Source: Neocallimastix lanati (nom. inval.)
Lineage: Eukaryota; Neocallimastigomycota; Neocallimastigomycetes; Neocallimastigales; Neocallimastigaceae
Assembly: GCA_016946835.1 (NCBI GenBank)
Contig: JACVTC010000029.1
Span: 850,001 to 914,000 of the forward strand
Reading direction: 5' to 3'
DNA: 64,000 nucleotides
Part shown: in pieces, positions 58,601 through 64,000 of the stretch
Position numbering within the stretch: the first letter of the stretch is position 1
Layout of the letters: each line of letters opens with the position of its first letter
Notes under the pieces: generated by a model
Seen by the model: the letters and a program-made list of their open reading frames with translations, nothing else
What the model was told of the DNA's origin: nothing
Database searches by the model: none
Program-made: the position numbers and the translations under genes

Positions 58601-60261
58601 GACATCACTAATGAATCTTCTTCAATTCCTATTATTAGTTCCCCTTTAGACATAATATGATCGACGTCAGATTTTTTATCTATATCTATTATTTTATTGT
58701 AAAGTTCGAATAGATTGTATTTCCTTGCAAGTGATTCAAGTCTACCATCAGTAATCATGTTATTAATTATTTCATTGACTTTTATGACCATATCTGAACC
58801 ATAACGGAAACCAACGGCATAGTGCTCTTCATCAAAATCAATACCTTCAACAACCATCAAATTTTGATAGCCGTTGGCTATATTACCTAGCGCTATTGTA
58901 TAATCAATAACGATGGCATCAACATCTCCGTTATCAAGCATTTCAATTGAATCTTCTATTGTTAAAGAATTGATGAAATTTGAATTTGAAAGATATGGAT
59001 TATTTTTAATTAAATTTTCACCTATCGATCCAGTGGCAGCAGACATTTTTACTTCAGAAAAACTTTCTATATCAGTATATTTGGATGCATCCGATTTTCT
59101 GATTAAAATTGCCTGGGTATCGCTCATATAGACACGAGAGAATTTCATAATCTCTCGACGTTGATCTGTAACTATTAAAGCACTCCAGATACAATCAATT
59201 TGTCGATTATTTAATTCGGTTTCTTTTTCATCCCAAATAATAGACTTGAATTCTGTATCAAGACCGAGATCTCCGAATACTTCCTTTGCAAAATCTACAT
59301 CGAAACCAACCAATTGGTCATCTTCATCGTAATAATTCATTGGTGGTAAATTTTCTTGGAAACCGATGATGATTTTTCCTTTATTCATGATGTAATCATC
59401 ATCGGTTAGGATCATTGGGGCGTAAAGATCGTATAAATTATATTTTTCTGAAAGAGTCGTAAGTAACCCATCCAAAATCATATTTAAGAATAAATTATCT
59501 AGTTTGAGAGCCATATCCGAACCGTGACGAAATCCTACAGCAAATTGTTCCTCTTGGAAGTGAATATCCTCAATGATCATCATATCGGATTTATCATTTG
59601 ATATAAAATATTTTGCAAACGTATAATCGACAACAATAGCATCACATAATCCATTTTTCAGGATATCGAAAGCTTCTATCTGTGAAGATGTTCCAGTATA
59701 ATCAGATTGAGAGAGAAAGGTATCGCTGAGAATTGCTTCTTCACCAGCTGTCGATATTCCTGCTGCTATTTTTACTCCAGAAAGACTGTTTGTATCTGTA
59801 AATTTAGAAGCGTCTGACCTTCTGATAACAACAACCTGTTTATTATACATGTAAGGAAGAGTAAATTCAAAGATATTACGTCGTGGTTCTGTGACTGTTA
59901 ATGAACTCCACACACAATCAATACTTTTTGATGCTAATTCAGTTTCCTTCATCTCCCATTGAATTTCTTTGAATATAACATCTATACCAAGTTTGGAGCC
60001 AATGGCCTCAGCAAATTCAATATCGAAACCGGTCAAAAAATTATCATCATCATAATAGGTCATAGGAGGTTTATTATTTTCAAATCCTATGACCATTTCA
60101 CCATTACTCATTATATAGTTTTCATCTGATTCTGTTCCTTCATCTCTAATATGCAAATTATTAGCAATTACTGTATTAATAAATAATAATTTTATTAATA
60201 TAGGAAAAAATAAAATTTTACAGTAATGTATGTCATTATATAAAAATTTTTTAAATACCAT
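55699..60261 (-). CDS. Gene D: secreted six-domain family-3 solute-binding protein, GPI-anchor-like tail
   Basis: 1,520 residues, one exon, opposite in direction to the rest of the family. Signal peptide: MVFKKFLYNDIHYCKILFFP onward, cleaved before about ANNLHIRD. As in gene C, the first codons correspond to intron in gene B (ACATTACTG here, ACATTATAG there). Domains start near residues 51, 292, 537, 778, 1024 and 1264. The ligand-loop arginine is present in domains 1, 2, 5 and 6. It is absent from domain 3 (GETGDNIDFS) and domain 4 (SEELLGSIKFS). The helix cysteine is missing in domains 1 (AIGSKLG) and 2 (EVFGDLG). The tail SHNKGSSKKSIIAAFLFMAS fits a GPI signal. No cytoplasmic segment. Ligand unknown; only four of six domains look able to bind an amino-acid carboxylate in the usual way. 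Confidence 0.93.
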   Translation of the reverse strand: MVFKKFLYNDIHYCKILFFPILIKLLFINTVIANNLHIRDEGTESDENYIMSNGEMVIGFENNKPPMTYYDDDNFLTGFDIEFAEAIGSKLGIDVIFKEIQWEMKETELASKSIDCVWSSLTVTEPRRNIFEFTLPYMYNKQVVVIRRSDASKFTDTNSLSGVKIAAGISTAGEEAILSDTFLSQSDYTGTSSQIEAFDILKNGLCDAIVVDYTFAKYFISNDKSDMMIIEDIHFQEEQFAVGFRHGSDMALKLDNLFLNMILDGLLTTLSEKYNLYDLYAPMILTDDDYIMNKGKIIIGFQENLPPMNYYDEDDQLVGFDVDFAKEVFGDLGLDTEFKSIIWDEKETELNNRQIDCIWSALIVTDQRREIMKFSRVYMSDTQAILIRKSDASKYTDIESFSEVKMSAATGSIGENLIKNNPYLSNSNFINSLTIEDSIEMLDNGDVDAIVIDYTIALGNIANGYQNLMVVEGIDFDEEHYAVGFRYGSDMVIKVNEIINNMITDGRLESLARKYNLFELYNKIIDIDKKSDVDHIMSKGELIIGIEEDSLVMSYHDNIGRLVGFDIEFVTEICSRLGIYAVFKNIDWDKKESELNDKTIDCILNPLSVTGETGDNIDFSIGYLIHRQVVVIRKSDESKFTNAESLSGVKMSAGHSTAGENLFKSDPYLTKAKYTASPSQNESIVALEKKTVDAIVIDYTLAKINTESSNSNLMIVEGISFPEEQYRIGFRVGSEMVKKVNNVILDMNIDGTLATLAKKYDLVDIFGPLKITDADYIMRKGKMIIGYNGEYPPLSYSDSKGQLIGFDVEFSKAICKRLGIDVEFKMIIWEEKVTELKNRNIDCVWSGLTVSEELLGSIKFSRTYIKYRPVVVIRKSDVLNYHDLTSLSNAKVSAVSNTVEEKILKSNKNLSKAIFISSSTQIEAIVGLKDKIFDGIVINSVSAIGYISNGYPDLTILTELSDEKEEEYAIGFRIGSNMTVKVNKLINEMINDGTLELIAKKYNLLENYKSAIKINENSDLNYIMTKGEMIIGVGVNGPPISYYDEYGELTGFDTEFAKAACSKLGIDAIFKKIDWTKKEEELRNKDIDCVWEALTVTEERQNYFKFSSPYLSNRQTVIIRSSDATKFTDTKSLSEAKLTTLLGAITEKVIKDHPDLSKANYTATITQSEAIGGLKNESFDAFVIDYSIAKAIIANNDDLMIINKLYLLEEQYAIGFRVDSDITERVNYIILDMMLDGTLATLAKKYGLVDLFEPVKITDATYIMNNDKMIIGFDGNMAPMTYYDKDGQLTGFDIDLAKAVCQRLGITAEFKEVDWTEKENELKIRNIDCIWSCFSITEKRREIVKFSRVYMNNKQIIVIRKSNITKFYTVESLSNARISYKIGTLGETAIKTYLPDAIFQGFPDLEDALTELEKGHIDAVVTDYTLAKDKINNGGFSDLMIIDGIELMNDQYAIGFRFGSDMSKKVNEIIKNMTLDGTINEIAKKYDLLNLYSHNKGSSKKSIIAAFLFMASFFVLIITV

Positions 60262-60850
60262 TATTTATGGAAATATAATTTTTTTTTTTTTTATATATAT
60301 ATATTTATTAATTTACCTATTTATTTTAAATATTTTAATGTTTAAATCTTTATTTTTTTTTTCTTTTTTTTTTTTTTTTTTTTTTTTTGATTATTATATT
60401 AATTTGTCAATTTTATAATAACTAAAAGTAATTAGAATTTTTTTTTATTTATTTATTTAAAATTTATTATTTATTTTAGTTTTAAAAATAAGTTGAATTA
60501 AAATTTAAAAGATTTAAAATTTTATTATATTTTTACTCAATAATATTTAATTTTATAAAAAATTTTTTTGAATACTAATAAATTAAAGTAAATAAAAAGC
60601 TATTTTAATATTTTGTTTGACAAAATTATATATTTATATTTATTTATATTAATATTGTTTAAGCACGTATAAATAGCATAAGAAATAATTTTTTTTATTT
60701 TTTTTTTTTTTAAATAATTCCGATCTTTTCCTTTTTTGGTTAATTATATTGATTTTTCTGTCAATTCTACAATAATTAAAAATAAAATTATAATTTTTTT
60801 TTTTTTTTTTTTTTTGAAATTTTTATTTTTTTTTTTATTTTAGTTTTTAA

Positions 60851-60911
60851 TAAAAGTTAAACTAAAATTTTAAGATTTAATAAAAGTTAAACTAAAATTT
60901 TAAGATTTAAA
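60851..60911. repeat. 30-bp tandem duplication
   Basis: TAAAAGTTAAACTAAAATTT plus TAAGATTTAA occurs twice in a row with no change. Confidence 0.9.
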
Positions 60912-61580
60912 TTTAAATAAGTTTCAACAGTTTTATATTAAAAAAAATAAAATAAAAATTTAATTAAGAAATTATATATATATATATATATAAAATAAAA
61001 ATTTAAAAAAAAAATTATAATAATAATAAAATATTCATATATATATAATAAATAAAAATAATAATTTAAGTTAAAGTAAAATAAACGAATATGAAATAAA
61101 TAAAATTAGGGAATAAAGAATAATAAAAATTAAAATAAAGTTAAAAAAATATAGATGTTTAAATGTTGGATTATAAATAATCCTTTAGAAAAAATTATGT
61201 TTGTTAGGAATTAATAATAATATTTTGAAACTTTTAATATAAAATAAATTTTTTTTTTTTTTTGAATATAATATTTTTAGATATATATCTTTGAAATGAA
61301 TATTTAAAATTAAAAATTGAAAAAAAAATTCTAATTAGATATAATTAGATAGGAATAAAAAAAATAGAAGAAAAACTTTATAAGGAGTAGTATTTTTTTT
61401 TTTTATTGGTTTCTTGAATGGAAATGTTTCTTTTAAATATTTAATATAATATTATATATATATATTATGTAAGTACAAAATAGAAAGGAGGAAATTATTG
61501 AAAAGTAACAACAATAATTAGAATAATAAATTAAAAAGATAAAGTGTCTGTGATATGTAATACTTTTCATTTATTTTTTT

Positions 61581-61650
61581 CATAATTGATTGTTTAATTT
61601 CATACTTCTTTTAGTTTTTCATAATTGATTGTTTAATTTCATACAAAGAT
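61581..61650. repeat. 39-bp tandem duplication
   Basis: CATAATTGATTGTTTAATTT followed by CATAC occurs at 61581 and 61620. Confidence 0.85.
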
Positions 61651-61894
61651 TTATAAATTCTCTCAATACATATATTATAAATTCATATAAAAAATATATA
61701 TATATATATATATAATATAAACTATTTTACCTTATCATTTAATTTTTTTTTTATTATTTTTATTATTAAATTTTAAGCTTTTTTATTTATTTCTTTAATA
61801 TACTATATACTAAATATGTATATATATATTAGAAATCTGATCGATTTTTTTTTTTTTGAATTGTATGGTTTTTTTAGTATTTGGTATATATATA

Positions 61895-62462
61895 TATTTT
61901 TGGTTATTAGAAGATTCACACATATTATTACCTTTTTTTTTCGGTTATTAGGAAATTATACATAATAAAGTCTTTTTTTTTTTTTTTTTTTTTTTTTTTT
62001 GAATAAAAATTAATAAAAAAAAATAAATAAATTTTTAAGTTTATGTTTATGTTTATTTATAATCTATTTTTTAAACTTTTCATTTACATTTTTAGGTGTA
62101 TGAATAATTTTGGTATATATAATACTTTTTTTTTAATAAATAAATAAATAAAAATAAAAATAAAAATTATTTTCTTTAGTTTTATTTAATATGAATCTCC
62201 ATAAAATAAAATAAAATAATTTTTTTATTATTTGTAGGTCATACATATTAAGGCTTTCTTTTTTTTTAGTTAATAGAATAATAAAAATTAAATAAATAAT
62301 TTTCAATATCATATTTATCTATAAAATTATTCCTTGGTAATGAAAAAGAAAAAAAAATAAAAATAAAAATAAAAATAAAAACAAAAATAAAAAAATAAAA
62401 AAATATAAATAAAATTTAGTTTATTTTTTTTTTTAGCTTTATTAATATGGATCTATAAAAAA

Positions 62463-62498
<36 letters not shown>

Positions 62499-64000
62499 GT
62501 TATTAGGAAATTATACATAATAAAGTCTTTTTTTTTTTTTTGAATAAAAATTAAAAAAAAAAAAATAAATAAATAAATTTTTAAGTTTATGTTTATTTAT
62601 AATCTATTTTTTAAACTTTTCATTTACATTTTTAGGTGTAATGAAAAATTTTGGAATATATAATACCTTTTTTTTTTTTTAATAAATAAATAAATAAATA
62701 ATAAAAATTATTTTCTTTAGTTTTATTTAATAGGATCTCCATAAAATAAAATTAAAAAATTTTATTATTATTTGTAGGTCATACATATTAAGGCCTCCTT
62801 TTTTTTTTTTTTTTAGTTAACAAAATGATAAAAATTAAATAAATAATTTTCAATATCATATTTATCTATAAAATTATTCATTGGTAATGAAAAAAAAAAA
62901 TAAAAAAAATAAAAATAAAAATAAAAAAATAAAAAAATATAAATAAAATTTAATAAAATTTTATTTTTCTTTTCTTTATTAATAGGAATCTATAAAAAAA
63001 AAATTTTTTTTTTTTTTTTTTTTTGGTTATTAGGAGATCATACATATTACGGCCTTTTTTTTTTTTTTTTAGTTAATAGAATAATAAAAATTAAATAAAT
63101 AATTTTTAACATCATATTTATCTATAAAATTATTCATTGGTAATGAAAAAAAAAAAATAAAAAAAATAAAAATAAAAATAAAAAAATAAAAAAATATAAA
63201 TAAAATTTTATAAAAATTTATTTTTCTTTGCTTTATTAATATGGATCTATAAAAAAAAATTTTTTTTTTTTGGTTATTATGATATCATACTTATTAAGGC
63301 CTTTTTTTTTCGGTTATTAGGAAATTATACATAATAAAGTCTTTTTTTTTTTTTTGAATAAAAATTAAAAAAAAAAAATAAATAAATAAATTTTTAAGTT
63401 TATGTTTATTTATAATCTATTTTTTAAACTTTTCATTTACATTTTTAGGTGTATGAATAATTTTGGAATATATAATACCTTTTTTTTTTTTTAATAAATA
63501 AATAAATAAATAAATAATAAACATTATTTTCTTTAGTTTTATTTAATATGAATCTCCATAAAATAAAATAAAAAAATTTTTTTTTATTATTTGTAGGTAA
63601 TACATATTAAGGCCTTCTTTTTTTTTAGTTAATAGAATAATAAAAATTAAATAAATAATTTTTTAACATCATATTTATCTATAAAATTATTCATTGGTAA
63701 TGAAAAAAAAAAAAATAAAATAAAATAAAAAAAATATAAATAAAATTTAATAAAAATTTATTTATTTTTTTTTTTTTTTTTTGGTTATTAGGAGATCATA
63801 CATATTAAGGCTTTCTTTTTTTTTAGTTAATAGAATAATTAAAATTAAATAAATAATTTTTTAACATCATATTTATCTATAAAATTATTTATTGGTAATG
63901 AAAAAAAAAAAAAAAAAAAAAAAAAAAATAAATAAATAAATAAATAAATAAATAAAATTTAATAAATTTTATTTATTTTTTTTTTTTTTTTGGTTATTAG
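61895..64000. repeat. Complex satellite array running off the window
   Basis: Two unit types alternate. Type 1 has GGTTATTAGGAGATCATACA, TATTAAGGCC, then ATCATATTTATCTATAAAAT and TTCATTGGTAATGAAAAA. Type 2 has GGTTATTAGGAAATTATACA, TAATAAAGTC, then TATAATCTATTTTTTAAACT, TTTTTAGGTGTATGAATAAT and TATTTGTAGGTCATACATAT. Type 2 starts recur at about 61942, 62498 and 63311. Type 1 starts include 63025, 63272, 63783 and 63992. Units are separated by long poly(T)/poly(A) junctions. No coding capacity. Confidence 0.8.

Larger units (their letters stand above)
60262..61894. other. Intergenic AT-rich DNA upstream of gene D
   Basis: Holds the promoter of gene D, but no clear element. On the minus strand, ATAAATAG|GTAAATTAAT at about 60309-60325 weakly resembles the mini-exon/donor of genes A and B and may be a relic. 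No other genes. Confidence 0.5.

Noticed and set aside
1-64000. tRNA or rRNA genes
   Set aside because: I scanned the less AT-rich segments for tRNA box A/B-like words and rRNA blocks and saw none that fold convincingly. A dedicated covariance-model search could still find one.

Overview
The window is extremely AT-rich eukaryotic DNA, dominated by poly(A)/poly(T) runs, TTA/AAT microsatellites and short AT minisatellites, with a few clearly richer coding islands. A bacterial-type transporter gene, a LINE, a tiny spliced first exon and large surface proteins with N-terminal secretion signals and GPI-like C-termini together suggest an anaerobic gut fungus (Neocallimastigomycota). That assignment is inferred from composition and gene content. 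No taxonomic marker gene is present.

Layout. 1-1.9 kb: a decayed LINE reverse transcriptase fragment with a 15-bp minisatellite in its 3' part. 4.1-5.4 kb (minus): an intact ArsB/NhaD-type anion permease, much richer in G+C than its surroundings and probably acquired from bacteria. 5.4-20.8 kb: about 15 kb with no recognisable protein gene, only low-complexity DNA, tandem arrays, degenerate MITE-like pieces and a short remnant related to the LINE's 3' tail.

20.8-60.3 kb: the main feature, a family cluster of giant secreted proteins of about 1,510-1,520 residues. Each is built from six tandem bacterial-type family-3 solute-binding domains (SBP_bac_3, periplasmic binding protein type II) followed by a GPI-anchor-like tail. 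There are four full-length members: A at 20.8-25.9 (+), B at 38.6-43.3 (+), C at 48.1-52.7 (+) and D at 55.7-60.3 (-). There are also three relics: two tandem 2.5-kb copies of the 3' end of A, and one internally deleted pseudogene at 45.1-46.3. Genes A and B lack a start codon in their main reading frame. Both gain one from an 11-nt first exon (ATGAARAARAG) joined over a GTAAGC...TTATAG intron; this restores a signal peptide and gives near-identical lengths (1,509 and 1,508 residues). Genes C and D have lost this arrangement and start inside what is intron in A and B. The six domains alternate between two types (A-B-A-B-A-B). The third domain has lost the ligand-binding arginine in all four proteins.

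Between the family members lie a 143-residue bacterial-looking gene (34.4-34.9 kb, minus) and a 905-bp foldback element at 32 kb, whose internal minisatellite also fills the intron of gene A. The right end (61.9-64 kb) is a complex satellite that runs off the window.

How the genes may work together: the four binding proteins look like surface-tethered arrays for capturing or sensing amino-acid-like solutes. No ABC permease or ATPase is present, so they probably do not act as classic bacterial uptake partners. The function is inference.
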